Origin: an uncultured Atopobium sp.
Lineage (GTDB): Bacteria; Actinomycetota; Coriobacteriia; Coriobacteriales; Atopobiaceae
Direction of reading: 5' to 3'
Length of the DNA: 64,000 bases
NCBI GenBank assembly: GCA_946997485.1
Contig: CAMPVF010000002.1
Coordinates: forward strand, 104,003-168,002
Part shown: in pieces, positions 36,580-46,295 of the stretch
Position numbering within the stretch: position 1 is the stretch's first letter
How the letters are laid out: each line of letters begins with the position of its first letter
The notes under the pieces: model-generated
Told to the model about the DNA's origin: nothing
Database searches by the model: none
The model's input: the letters and a program-made list of their open reading frames with translations, nothing else
Position numbers and translations under genes: made by a program

Positions 36580-37596
36580 ATGAGTCAAGAGAGGCAAACA
36601 TTCCTTGTATCACCACAATTCGACAATATGCGCCTTGATAGCTTTTTAGCTGCGCAAAAGGACATGCCCGCGCGTTCTGCGTGCGCAAAGTATATTGAGC
36701 GCGGCTGTGTTGAAATTAATAACACCGAAGCACTTTCAAAAGCAGAGCATGTGCGCCTGGGCGATCGCGTGTCAATTGTTATCGAAACGCAGCAAAAACC
36801 TACCGTTATCATGCCAAATCCGCAAATTCCGCTTGACGTGCGCTATGAGGATGAGTATCTGCTTGTTATCTCAAAACAAAAAGGGCTTGTGTGCCATCCT
36901 TCAAGCGGTCATATTGACGATACGCTTGCAAATGCGCTGGTAGCACACTGTGGGTTTGACCATTTGGGCAAATTGCAGGGCGACGATCGTCCCGGCATTG
37001 TGCACCGGCTTGATATGGATACCACGGGGCTTATGGTTGCTGCAAAAGACAACGAAACACAAGAGCAGCTTCAAGATCTCATTCGCTTGCGCGATTTTGA
37101 CCGGCGCTATCTTGCGCTTGTACAAGGATATGTTTCGCCTGATGAAGGCACGATAACTACCGGTATTGCGCGCTCAAAGAAAAACCGTCTTAAAATGTGC
37201 GTTTCAAAAGACCCGCTTTCGCGCCAGGCAATTACCACGTTTAAAACGCTCGATCGCTTTGAGGCATCTGCGCACGATGACGGCTATTCACTGTTGGAAT
37301 GTCACTTGTATACTGGCCGTACGCATCAAATTCGTGTGCATATGCGCTATACCGGGCATTGTTTGGTGGGCGATCCGCTATATGGCAAGGCGGGCGAGCG
37401 CATTAACCTGCACCTTAAGCGGCAATTCTTGCACTCCTGGCATATTAATTTCGATCACCCAATTACCCATGAGCACATCGAACTTTTTGATACGCTTCCT
37501 TCTGATTTATATACGGCGCTCACTAATTTGCGCCCGCGATCTATGGGCGAAACCTCATGGGGTGCTATACTATACAACAAACTAAACATACAGTAG
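36580..37596 (+). CDS. RluD-family 23S rRNA pseudouridine synthase
   Basis: Isomerises uridine to pseudouridine in large-subunit rRNA. An N-terminal S4 RNA-binding domain (residues about 15-75, RLDSFLAAQ and AKYIERGCVEIN) precedes the catalytic domain with IVHRLDMDTTGLMV, where D145 is the catalytic Asp. YTGRTHQIRVHM and GDPLYG complete the family pattern. The ATG at 36580 is preferred to a GTG at 36574. It may be co-transcribed with lspA. Confidence 0.93.
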   Translation: MSQERQTFLVSPQFDNMRLDSFLAAQKDMPARSACAKYIERGCVEINNTEALSKAEHVRLGDRVSIVIETQQKPTVIMPNPQIPLDVRYEDEYLLVISKQKGLVCHPSSGHIDDTLANALVAHCGFDHLGKLQGDDRPGIVHRLDMDTTGLMVAAKDNETQEQLQDLIRLRDFDRRYLALVQGYVSPDEGTITTGIARSKKNRLKMCVSKDPLSRQAITTFKTLDRFEASAHDDGYSLLECHLYTGRTHQIRVHMRYTGHCLVGDPLYGKAGERINLHLKRQFLHSWHINFDHPITHEHIELFDTLPSDLYTALTNLRPRSMGETSWGAILYNKLNIQ

Positions 37597-37664
37597 TTAA
37601 AGACGCACGTGAGCACTATCGTTGCTGGTAGTACACGTTACTCGCCAATTGTAGAGGTGAATGC

Positions 37665-38954
37665 ATGAATCTATACGTCATGGGCATTACGCCCATTGTC
37701 ATATTCAACGGTTTGGTATGGGTGTTTTTTACATTTGCCTATTTCTATCAAATTGTTTACCTGCTGCGTGTGATGTCGCGTGGCGACGTTGTGCTGCCCA
37801 AAGCAAAAAAGAACCATCGGTATGCATTTGTTATTCCCGCGCATAACGAGGAGTCGGTTATTGGCAATTTGGTGCACTCCATTCTTACCCAAGAATACGA
37901 CGGCGTTATCGATTGTTTTGTTGTTGCCGATGCATGCACCGACGCTACCTTTGAGCGCGCGCAGCAGGCAGGCGCCATTACCTGGCAGCGCAACGACCTT
38001 GTGCGCAAAGGTAAAAGCTGGGTTCTCGATTATGCATTCAACCGTATCTTAAATGAGTACGAAGACAAGTACGATGCGTTTTTCATTATGGATGCTGACA
38101 ATATTTTGTCGCCCACCTATGTAAGCGTTATGAACCAGGCTTTTGATGCTGGCTATCTTGTATGTACAAGTTATCGTAATTCTAAAAACTTCGATTCAAG
38201 CTGGATTAGCTCAGCATATGCTCTGTGGTTTTTGCGCGAGGCAAAGTTTCTCAATAACGCACGCATGATGCTCGGCACCAGTTGCGCCATTTCAGGGAGC
38301 GGCTGGATGGTTGCTGTGCCCATCATTCGTGGTATGCACGGTTGGCGCTTTCATTCCCTTACCGAAGACATTCAGTTTTCAACCTTTTGCTGTGCGCACG
38401 ACATTCAAATTGGGTATGCACCGGCTGAGTTTTTTGACGAGCAGCCCGTTACGTTTAAGGCGTCGTGGACGCAGCGTATGCGCTGGACAAAAGGCTTTTA
38501 CCAGGTGTTTTTCTCATACGTAAAAAATCTGTTACGCTCCATTGGTCATCGCCGTTTTGCTGCATACGACATGCTCATGACAGTTGCTCCGGGCATGATT
38601 TTAACGCTGCTTTCATTTTTCATTAACTTTGGTTACCTTATTGTTGGCTACGTATCGCACGGCTTTATTGCTACATCTGCCGAGCTTGCCATGTGTATTG
38701 CGTCGTTGGTAATAACGTTTTTATCGATGTATGTAACCTTCTTTATTCTTGGCGTTATCACCACACTAAGCGAGCGCAAGCACATTCACGCAAAAAAGCA
38801 GTGGCGCATTATTTCAAACCTCTTTACCTTCCCGTTGTTTATGATGACCTACATTCCTATTACCGTTGCAGCGCTGTTCAAAAAGGTTGAATGGGTGCCA
38901 ACAAAGCATGACATTGCGGTTGATTTTGACGATGTTATGAGTAGTAACTCGTAA
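37665..38954 (+). CDS. Membrane-bound GT2 glycosyltransferase (processive type)
   Basis: An N-terminal membrane helix (about 12-36) is followed by a GT-A domain: VIPAHNEESVIGNLVHSIL, VVADACTDAT, D143-A-D145 for metal and sugar nucleotide, the catalytic ED pair (233-234) and Q269-RMRW. The QxxRW motif marks processive enzymes of the BcsA, hyaluronan or PgaC type. Three to four membrane helices end the protein. Substrate is unknown; N-acetylglucosamine- or hexose-polymer synthesis is possible. It has no neighbouring polysaccharide genes. GAGGTG precedes the ATG. Confidence 0.87.
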   Translation: MNLYVMGITPIVIFNGLVWVFFTFAYFYQIVYLLRVMSRGDVVLPKAKKNHRYAFVIPAHNEESVIGNLVHSILTQEYDGVIDCFVVADACTDATFERAQQAGAITWQRNDLVRKGKSWVLDYAFNRILNEYEDKYDAFFIMDADNILSPTYVSVMNQAFDAGYLVCTSYRNSKNFDSSWISSAYALWFLREAKFLNNARMMLGTSCAISGSGWMVAVPIIRGMHGWRFHSLTEDIQFSTFCCAHDIQIGYAPAEFFDEQPVTFKASWTQRMRWTKGFYQVFFSYVKNLLRSIGHRRFAAYDMLMTVAPGMILTLLSFFINFGYLIVGYVSHGFIATSAELAMCIASLVITFLSMYVTFFILGVITTLSERKHIHAKKQWRIISNLFTFPLFMMTYIPITVAALFKKVEWVPTKHDIAVDFDDVMSSNS

Positions 38955-38974
38955 GCGAAATGTGTTTTATGAGT

Positions 38975-39003
38975 TTGATATAAGGTGTTACAATCGATAT
39001 ACA
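38975..39003 (+). promoter_or_regulatory. Promoter for guaB
   Basis: TTGATA and TATACA are 17 bases apart, ending 117 bases before the guaB start. Both hexamers are close to consensus, so this is a good sigma-70-type candidate with a long leader. Confidence 0.65.
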
Positions 39004-39120
39004 CGGGGGCGTCTGTATGCGTCGCACATTGTACATTCTTCGGCATCGCAGCGTTTAGCTGCATTGCCGTGTGCATTACGGTAGCCGTACTACATGACAT
39101 GCGAGAAAAGGAGATAAGGC

Positions 39121-40635
39121 ATGGCAATGTTTTTTAAGGAAGAGTCACACACATTTTCTGAATACTTACTTGTGCCAGGGTATTCTTCTCACGTTAACAT
39201 TCCTGCCAACGTTTCGCTTGAAGCGCCGCTTGTTCGCTACAAAAAAGGTGAGCAATCGGCAATTTCCATGCATATCCCCCTGGTTTCATCCATTATGCAA
39301 GCTGTTTCTGGTACCCGTCTTGCCATTGCCTTAGCGCAGCAGGGCGGTATTTCGTTTATTTACGGCTCACAAGCGCCCGAAAGTGAAGCACAAATGGTGC
39401 GCGAAGTAAAAAGCTACAAGGCTGGCTTTGTGGTTTCCGACTCCACGCTTACGCCTGATATGTGCCTTGCCGACGTGCTCGAACTTAAGGAGCGCACCGG
39501 TCATACCACCATGCCTGTTACCGAAAATGGCCTGCCACAAGGGCGTTTTTGCGGTATTGTAACTTCGCGCGATTATCGCGTTTCTCGCGATGATCCAAAT
39601 AAACCAGTGCGTGAGTTTATGACGCCCGCAAACGAATGTGTTACCGCAACGCCCGATACCTCGCTTAAAGAGTGCAACGACATCATTTGGGAAAAGAAAA
39701 TCAACGCACTTCCTATTGTTGATGCCGCGGGCAATTTGTCGTCGCTCGTTTTTCGTAAAGACTACGACCAGCACAAATCCCGTCCCGATGAGCTTCTCGA
39801 CGAGCATAAGCGCTACGTTGTTGGCGCAGGTATTAACACACGCGATTATGCCGAGCGTGTGCCACTGCTCATCGAAGCTGGTGCCGATGTGTTGTGTATC
39901 GACTCATCTGAAGGCTATAGTGAATGGCAAAAACTTACCATCGACTGGATTCGTAAAAACTACGGTGAGTCGGTTAAAGTTGGCGCTGGTAACGTTGTTG
40001 ATGGAGAGGGCTTCCGCTATCTTGCAAACTGTGGTGCCGACTTCGTGAAAGTGGGCATTGGCGGCGGTTCAATTTGTATTACGCGTGAGCAAAAAGGTAT
40101 TGGTCGTGGTCAGGCGTCTGCTCTTATCGACGTGTGCCGTGCTCGTGATGAATACTATAAAGAAACAGGCATTTACGTGCCCGTTTGCTCCGATGGTGGT
40201 ATTGTATACGATTACCATATGACGCTTGCACTTGCCATGGGTGCCGACTTCCTTATGCTCGGCCGCTACTTTGCGCGCTTTGATGAATCGCCAACTCGTC
40301 GTCTTAATGTTAACGGCTCTTACGTAAAAGAGTACTGGGGCGAAGGCTCTGCACGTGCACGCAACTGGGCGCGCTACGACTTGGGCGGATCTAAAAAATC
40401 GCTCTCGTTTGTTGAAGGCGTCGACTCATATGTGCCGTATGCTGGTCCTTTGAAAGATAACGTAGAAAATTCACTTACCAAAGTTCGCTCCACGATGTGC
40501 AACTGCGGTGCGCTTACCTTGCAAGAGCTGCGCGAAAAGGCGCGTATCACGCTCGTGAGCTCAACATCGCTAGTTGAAGGCGGCGCTCACGACGTTATCC
40601 TTAAAGATTCATCCACCGATATCAACTTTAGATAA
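39121..40635 (+). CDS. guaB: IMP dehydrogenase
   Basis: Oxidises IMP to XMP, the first committed step to guanine nucleotides. The barrel is split by two CBS domains (about 95-225: DVLELKERTGHTTMPV, FCGIVTSRDYRV, KINALPIVDAAGNL). The catalytic loop reads GGGSICITREQKGIGRGQ with Cys319, where the common form is GPGSICTTR...GVPQ. IMP-binding CSDGGIVYDYHMTLALAMGAD (key SDGGI) and EYWGEGSARARNW in the flap are present. The motif differences suggest a divergent IMPDH branch, but all key residues are kept. AAAGGAG precedes the ATG. Confidence 0.92.
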   Translation: MAMFFKEESHTFSEYLLVPGYSSHVNIPANVSLEAPLVRYKKGEQSAISMHIPLVSSIMQAVSGTRLAIALAQQGGISFIYGSQAPESEAQMVREVKSYKAGFVVSDSTLTPDMCLADVLELKERTGHTTMPVTENGLPQGRFCGIVTSRDYRVSRDDPNKPVREFMTPANECVTATPDTSLKECNDIIWEKKINALPIVDAAGNLSSLVFRKDYDQHKSRPDELLDEHKRYVVGAGINTRDYAERVPLLIEAGADVLCIDSSEGYSEWQKLTIDWIRKNYGESVKVGAGNVVDGEGFRYLANCGADFVKVGIGGGSICITREQKGIGRGQASALIDVCRARDEYYKETGIYVPVCSDGGIVYDYHMTLALAMGADFLMLGRYFARFDESPTRRLNVNGSYVKEYWGEGSARARNWARYDLGGSKKSLSFVEGVDSYVPYAGPLKDNVENSLTKVRSTMCNCGALTLQELREKARITLVSSTSLVEGGAHDVILKDSSTDINFR

Positions 40636-40720
40636 CACACACAAACGGTAAGCTGCAAGCATCACTATGTGGTGAGTACACAGCAGGTACCACACCTAAC
40701 ACAGCACGTAAGGGGAAGTC

Positions 40721-43354
40721 ATGGCACAATCTACGCAGAACACAGGCGCGCCTCACGCCGCGCCCGCCTACAATGCTCAAGATATTGAGCTTCGCTGGCA
40801 GGGCATTTGGGAGAAGCATAACACCTATCAAACACCATCATCGTCGTCTAAGCCCAAGCAGTATGTGCTTGAGATGTTTCCATACCCCTCAGGCGACTTG
40901 CACATGGGGCATGCACGTAATTACACCATTGGTGACGTTATGGCGCGGCAGCTTCACATGCGCGGCTATGACGTACTTCACCCCATGGGCTTTGATGCGT
41001 TTGGTTTGCCTGCCGAAAACGCTGCTATCAAGCACCACACCGAGCCTTCCGTGTGGACGTATGGCAACATTAAACAGGCAACTGCAACCATGAAACGCAT
41101 GGGTTTTTCATACGACTACGCGCGCACCTTTAATACCTGCGACCCTGAGTATTATCGCTGGGGTCAGTGGATGTTTATTAAAATGTGGGAAAAAGGTCTT
41201 GCATACCGTGCGTATTCCGACGTAAATTGGTGCGACACCTGCAATACTGTTCTTGCAAACGAGCAGGTAATTAACGGTTGTTGCTGGCGCTGCCACAGCG
41301 TTGCGCAAAAGAAAAAGCTTTCGCAGTGGTATCTTAAAATTACCGCGTATGCCGATGAGCTGCTTTCTGACTTGGATACGCTTAACGCGTGGCCCGAAAA
41401 CGTTATTGCCCAGCAGAAAAACTGGATTGGTAAATCGACGGGTACCGAAATCGATTTTGAACTTGCTTCGTGTGCAAACGGTTCTCCTCTTGCCAACAGC
41501 CAAAACAAGCTGTGCGTGTTTACTACGCGTGCCGATACCATTTTTGGTGTATCGTTTTTGGTGCTGCCGCCTGAAAGCGACATTGCGGCTCAGCTCGTTG
41601 CGCACACCGAGTATGAAGGTGCATTTAACGAGCTTAAAGCTGCAACCGAAAAAATTTCTGCCATTGATAGACAGGGTTCCGATCGTGAAAAGCACGGCGT
41701 CTTTTTGGGCGCATATGCAAAGAACCCCATTAACAATCGTTTGGTGCCCATTTGGGCTGCCGATTACGTGCTTGCCGATTACGGTACCGGCGCGGTTATG
41801 GGCGTGCCTTGCGGCGACCAGCGCGATTTCGATTTCGCTAAAAAGTACAACCTCGAAATTGCCCCTATTATCTGCAAAGACACCGATCCGCTTTATGATG
41901 AACTTAAAGACGAGCGCGATCTTGTTGTCCGCAGCGTAAGCTGGGATAGCGCCATGGAAGCCGAAGGCTACTTGGTTCAGTCGGGCGAATTTACCGGTCT
42001 TGTGGGCGGAAAGCATTCACCGGCCGAAAAAGCTATCACGCAGGCACTTGTTGCGCGTGGCTGTGCACGCAGCACTACCAACTATCGTTTGCGTGACTGG
42101 CTTATTTCGCGCCAGCGGTATTGGGGAAACCCCATTCCTATGATTCATTGTGATGCATGTGGCGATGTGCCCGTGCCTTACGATGAGCTGCCGGTGCGCT
42201 TGCCCGAGCATGTAAACTTGCACGATGGGCAAAATTTGAGTGATGTAGAAGAGTTTGCGCGTACTACGTGCCCGCGCTGCCATAAACCTGCGCGTCGTAT
42301 TACCGATACGATGGACACATTTACCTGTTCAAGCTGGTATTACCTGCGCTACTGCGATCCCCACAACACCGAGCTGCCGTTTAGTCAACAGGCAGTTTCG
42401 CGCTGGATGTGCGTCGATCACTACATTGGCGGCATTGAGCATGCTATTTTGCACTTGCTCTACTCACGTTTTTGGACAAAAGTTATGCGCGATTTGGGGT
42501 TATGTGCTATCGACGAGCCGTTCCGTCATTTGCTTTGCCAGGGTATGGTGCGCGATCATAATGGCGAAACGATGAGTAAGTCTAAAGGCAATGTAGTTCC
42601 ACCGGCGAGTGTTATCGAGCCCTATGGTGCCGATACGTTGCGTCTTGCTATTTTGTTTATTGCACCTGCCGAAAAAGATTTCGACTGGGACGAAGACGTG
42701 GTGCAGGGCACCAACCGCTTTATTAAACGTGCATGGAAACAGGTGTGGCAGCTTGCACATCTTGCGCGCGCTCACGATGCACATCTGCTGAGCGATCCTG
42801 CGTGTGAAATTACGCTGTCTGATTCAGAGCTTGCTGCACTTAACGCGTCTGAGCGTGTGCTCTTTTCTTCGCTACAGGAGCTTGGTACAAAATGCACTAA
42901 CGATTTTGAGCGTTGCCAATTTAACACGGCGATTTCTGCAGTTATGGAGCTTGTAAACGCTACAACAAAGTGTCTACACGACGGCAACGAAACCATGAAT
43001 GCGCAGCTTGCTGCCCTTATTGCGCGCGATATTGTGCTTATGTTGGCAAGCGTGTGCCCGCACATGGCAGAGGAGCTTTGGCATACGGCGCTCTATCCGC
43101 AGCTTGATGAGGGTGTAAGCGTATATGATGCAGCGTGGCCTTCCTTTGATGTGTCGCGCGTTCAGCATACAACAGTTGATATGGCGGTGCAGGTACAAGG
43201 CAAAGTACGTGCACATATTCAGGTTGAGAAGGATGCAACGAACGATCAAATTCAAGCGGCCGCACTTGAGGCCGTATCGGCGCAGCTTGCTGGTAAAACC
43301 GTACGTAAAGTGATTGTTATTGCAAACAAGCTTGTCAACATCGTAGCGTCTTAG
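40721..43354 (+). CDS. leuS: Leucine--tRNA ligase
   Basis: Class I synthetase of 877 residues: HMGH at 61-64 (YPSGDLHMGHARNYT), zinc-binding CDTC...CWRC, an editing domain (TTRADTIFGVSFLVLPPE, key TTRADTIFG), MSKSKGN near 618 and a C-terminal anticodon-binding part ending VIVIANKLVNIV. The AAGGGG ribosome binding site lies 6 bases before the ATG. Unlike ileS, it has no T-box; its leader is only 85 bases from guaB. Confidence 0.97.
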   Translation: MAQSTQNTGAPHAAPAYNAQDIELRWQGIWEKHNTYQTPSSSSKPKQYVLEMFPYPSGDLHMGHARNYTIGDVMARQLHMRGYDVLHPMGFDAFGLPAENAAIKHHTEPSVWTYGNIKQATATMKRMGFSYDYARTFNTCDPEYYRWGQWMFIKMWEKGLAYRAYSDVNWCDTCNTVLANEQVINGCCWRCHSVAQKKKLSQWYLKITAYADELLSDLDTLNAWPENVIAQQKNWIGKSTGTEIDFELASCANGSPLANSQNKLCVFTTRADTIFGVSFLVLPPESDIAAQLVAHTEYEGAFNELKAATEKISAIDRQGSDREKHGVFLGAYAKNPINNRLVPIWAADYVLADYGTGAVMGVPCGDQRDFDFAKKYNLEIAPIICKDTDPLYDELKDERDLVVRSVSWDSAMEAEGYLVQSGEFTGLVGGKHSPAEKAITQALVARGCARSTTNYRLRDWLISRQRYWGNPIPMIHCDACGDVPVPYDELPVRLPEHVNLHDGQNLSDVEEFARTTCPRCHKPARRITDTMDTFTCSSWYYLRYCDPHNTELPFSQQAVSRWMCVDHYIGGIEHAILHLLYSRFWTKVMRDLGLCAIDEPFRHLLCQGMVRDHNGETMSKSKGNVVPPASVIEPYGADTLRLAILFIAPAEKDFDWDEDVVQGTNRFIKRAWKQVWQLAHLARAHDAHLLSDPACEITLSDSELAALNASERVLFSSLQELGTKCTNDFERCQFNTAISAVMELVNATTKCLHDGNETMNAQLAALIARDIVLMLASVCPHMAEELWHTALYPQLDEGVSVYDAAWPSFDVSRVQHTTVDMAVQVQGKVRAHIQVEKDATNDQIQAAALEAVSAQLAGKTVRKVIVIANKLVNIVAS

Positions 43355-43590
43355 CTATGTCTTAGCTGTGCGGTTTCATGAGTTTGTGTTCACCTGCTGC
43401 ACGTATGTGCATCAGCGGTTCCTTTAGTTGTGTGCGCACGCGCCATGCACGAAGTTGTAGGGGACGTGAAGACGAAATTGTTGTTGCGCAACTATTACTA
43501 CTCATGATATAGTATCTGTTCGTATGTTTTAATAATTAAGCGATCAGGAATCTCATGCCTGACGATTAGTGAGTATAAGAGAGGTTAATG

Positions 43591-43770
43591 ATGGCAGTTC
43601 CCAAGCAAAAAAAGGGTCGCGGCGCAACACACACTCGTCGTTCGGCAAACAGCAAATTGGCAGTTGCAGCTCGTTCTGTATGCCCACGTTGTGCAGCAAC
43701 TAAACTCCCTCATCATGTATGCACCAACTGTGGCTACTACAAAGATCGTGAAGTTGTAGTTACCGACTAG
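43591..43770 (+). CDS. rpmF: Large ribosomal subunit protein bL32 (zinc-binding form)
   Basis: A 59-residue ribosomal protein: MAVPKQKKGRGATHTRRSAN start and two CxxC pairs (CPRC, CTNC) forming a zinc ribbon. Of two adjacent ATG codons the second gives the conserved MAVPKQ start and sits 6 bases after GAGAGG. The usual upstream partner yceD is not present in the 236 bases after leuS. Confidence 0.96.
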   Translation: MAVPKQKKGRGATHTRRSANSKLAVAARSVCPRCAATKLPHHVCTNCGYYKDREVVVTD

Positions 43771-43809
43771 CTTGTTTTCACATAAAGCTATTGTATGCAC
43801 GTAATGGAG

Positions 43810-43841
43810 GGTCGATCCACCAATATGGGTCGGCCTTTTTT
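43810..43841 (+). terminator. Intrinsic terminator after rpmF
   Basis: GGTCGATCC (43810-43818) pairs with GGGTCGGCC (43827-43835), nine pairs including two G-T wobbles, with an 8-base loop and a run of six T residues. It separates rpmF from plsX. Confidence 0.85.
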
Positions 43842-43964
43842 ACTAAACACTGGCTTAAACCTGCCAGGTTATATGCAAGCGTGATGCGCGCTCGGCTTTA
43901 TAAGCGTTATATGTGCTGCATTTCGTGTACCATACGTGCTGTTGCGTAGATATTGGAGATTTAC

Positions 43965-44942
43965 ATGGTTCGTGTTTGCGTAGATGCTATGGGTGGCGAT
44001 GAACAACCATCTGTTGTGCTTGAAGGTATTGCACAGGCGCTTAGTCAAGATCCCGATTTACAAGTATTGGTGTGCGGCGCGCGCGACGTTGTTGTGCCGT
44101 TTTGCGACACACATACTCGTGCCTGCGCACTTGTTACTACGCAAACAATCGACATGCATGAGCATCCTGCAGAGGCAGTGCGCACCAAGCGCGATTCGAG
44201 CATTGTTCAAGGCTGCCGCGCGGTAAAAGAACACCGCGCCGATGGCTTTTTTTCTGCCGGTTCCACGGGTGCTATTTTTACTGCAGCCACACTCGAAATT
44301 GGCCGTCTTAAAGGTGTAAAACGCCCGGCAATTGCGTATGCAGTGCCTTCAACCTCGCAGCATCGCACCGTGTTTCTCGACCTTGGTGCCAATGCCGATG
44401 TTCGTCCAAACGCGCTTGTCCAGTTTGCTGTCATGGGTAGGGCGTATAGCCGCAGTATGTGCCACGTAAAGCAGCCAACGGTGTGTTTGCTTTCCAATGG
44501 TCGTGAGTCTACAAAAGGGTCGCAAAGTATTTTAGAAGCGCACGCAGCGCTTAAAGCAGCTGGTAGCTGGTTTATTGGCAATTGCGAGCCCACCGATATT
44601 TTTTCCGATTATTGCGATGTTGTTGTGTGCGATGGTTTTTGCGGCAACATCACGCTTAAAACAATTGAAAGCACCATGAAATTTGTTGCGCAGCGCTTAA
44701 AACAAGCGGCGCGTACCTCGCTTGGCGCGGGTATTGGTCTTACGCTTGCTGCGAGTGCGTTTCGTGATATTAAACACGATCTTTCGGGCGAAGAGCATGG
44801 CGGAGCGGTGCTGTTAGGCTTAAATGCGCCGGTATTTATTGGTCATGGTTCAACATCTCAGCTTGCTATTTGCCAAGGTACGCTTGCCTGCGCAGACGCA
44901 ATTCGCAGCAATCTAGTGAGTAAACTTGCCGAAGATTTATAG
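43965..44942 (+). CDS. plsX: Phosphate acyltransferase PlsX
   Basis: Converts acyl-ACP to acyl-phosphate at the start of phospholipid synthesis. Conserved VCVDAMGGDEQP start, HPAEAVRTKRDSSI, FFSAGSTGAIF, VFLDLGANADVRP, NGRESTKGS and CDGFCGNITLKTIE. It has 325 residues, normal for the family. The ATG at 43965 follows TTGGAG. It is first in a lipid and RNA processing cluster, but a 367-base gap separates it from acpP. Confidence 0.95.
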   Translation: MVRVCVDAMGGDEQPSVVLEGIAQALSQDPDLQVLVCGARDVVVPFCDTHTRACALVTTQTIDMHEHPAEAVRTKRDSSIVQGCRAVKEHRADGFFSAGSTGAIFTAATLEIGRLKGVKRPAIAYAVPSTSQHRTVFLDLGANADVRPNALVQFAVMGRAYSRSMCHVKQPTVCLLSNGRESTKGSQSILEAHAALKAAGSWFIGNCEPTDIFSDYCDVVVCDGFCGNITLKTIESTMKFVAQRLKQAARTSLGAGIGLTLAASAFRDIKHDLSGEEHGGAVLLGLNAPVFIGHGSTSQLAICQGTLACADAIRSNLVSKLAEDL

Positions 44943-45309
44943 CGCTTTTCTGTAGTAGGTTCGCTTAAGGCCGGCATAGGTGTAGCAGCTGATACGTTGT
45001 GGCTTGTACTAAGCGGCCTGTGTGCAATAGCTTGTACGGAGCGGCTTGGGTGTACCCTTGTTTTTTTCGTAGTTTGTCCGCCCACGGTTCATCGCTGTCC
45101 ATAATGCATTATCCTAGTACTATGAAGTAAACCGTGCACACCACGTGCCTTGGTGGCATACGTGCGTTTATGCAGGTCATACACGTGTATGTTGCACCGC
45201 AGCTTTGCATGTGTTTGCACGCGCGCGGCGTTTTTTGGTTTGCTTCATGTTCGCATGGAATCTGCGTGTATGTGCGCTTGTTTCATACGCAGACTACAAA
45301 GGAGCAATT
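44943..45309. other. Intergenic region plsX-acpP
   Basis: I see no convincing gene in these 367 bases. A perfect 12-base palindrome ATAATGCATTAT lies at 45101-45112, next to a possible -10 box TACTAT at 45118-45123. A T-run near 45060 follows only a very short stem. The region probably holds the acpP promoter and perhaps an operator. Confidence 0.45.
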
Positions 45310-45549
45310 ATGGATAATGCTGCTATTACCGATAAAGTTTTCGAACTTATTAGTACAGAACTCGAAGTAGACAAAGCCACACTTACGCTCGAAACTCGTT
45401 TTAAAGAAGATTTAGGCTGCGATTCCTTTGATTTGTTGTCGCTCGTAACGGCGTTTGAGGATGAATTTGCTCGCACGCTTGACGACGATAGCCTTCAGCA
45501 CATTGTTACTGTTGGTGATGCTGTTCGTGCGGTTCAGCAGTCGTTATAG
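45310..45549 (+). CDS. acpP: Acyl carrier protein
   Basis: A 79-residue acidic carrier of fatty-acyl chains. The phosphopantetheine attachment site is Ser39 in LGCDSFDLL; the common form is DSLD, so Phe replaces Leu after the Ser. The flanking helices (EDEFARTLDDDSLQHIVTV) fit the family. AAAGGAG precedes the ATG. It is followed 11 bases later by rnc. Confidence 0.93.
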   Translation: MDNAAITDKVFELISTELEVDKATLTLETRFKEDLGCDSFDLLSLVTAFEDEFARTLDDDSLQHIVTVGDAVRAVQQSL

Positions 45550-45560
45550 GCGGCGATGGT

Positions 45561-46250
45561 ATGACGTACACAGAGCGTGTTTGTCGCGTGCAAGAAATTC
45601 TTGATTATACGTTTTCAGATATAACGCTGGCAAAAGCAGCGCTTACGCATCCATCTGCGGTTGAAGGCCAGCCGGTGTCTGCAAGTTATGAACGACTTGA
45701 GTTTTTGGGCGATTCTATTTTAGGTGCCATTATTGCCTGTGACATGTTTGAGCAATTTCCCGATATGGACGAAGGTGCACTTACGCGCATGAAAACGTCA
45801 CTGGTTAGTGGTCAAACATTAAGTCAGGTTGCTGATGAGCTCGGCATAGCCCCGCTTATCGTGTTTGGTGAATCTGAGCGAGGTACGGGCACGCGTGGTA
45901 TGCATTCAGCACTCGAAAATGTATACGAAGCGCTGGTAGGAGCCATGTATTTGGATGGCGGCTACGACCCAACAGCGGCATTTATTCGCAGAACACTTGC
46001 CGAATATATGGTGCCGCAGCGCGCAACGCACCCCATATCGCCCAAATCGGAGCTGCAAGAATTTTCGCAGCGTATTTATCATGAAATGCCTGTATATGAG
46101 CTCGAAGAAGAATCGGGTCCGGCGCACTTGCCGCACTTTACCACAGCGGTGTACGTTAACGGTGAGCTTGTTGGCAGGGGAAGCGGCACCTCTAAAAAAG
46201 AGTCGCAAACGCAAGCTGCTCAAGCGGCGCTCGATAAGCTCGAAAAGTAG
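45561..46250 (+). CDS. rnc: Ribonuclease III
   Basis: Double-stranded-RNA endonuclease that processes rRNA and mRNA. The catalytic signature ERLEFLGDS lies at residues 44-52, and the second metal site is ENVYEALVGAMYLDGG. A C-terminal double-stranded-RNA-binding domain ends with GTSKKESQTQAAQAALDKL. It has 229 residues, typical. It lies between acpP and smc, a conserved order. Confidence 0.96.
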   Translation: MTYTERVCRVQEILDYTFSDITLAKAALTHPSAVEGQPVSASYERLEFLGDSILGAIIACDMFEQFPDMDEGALTRMKTSLVSGQTLSQVADELGIAPLIVFGESERGTGTRGMHSALENVYEALVGAMYLDGGYDPTAAFIRRTLAEYMVPQRATHPISPKSELQEFSQRIYHEMPVYELEEESGPAHLPHFTTAVYVNGELVGRGSGTSKKESQTQAAQAALDKLEK

Positions 46251-46295
46251 CGCTGCGCACCAGGTAGATGGTCGTTTTGTCAGAAAGGTACACGC

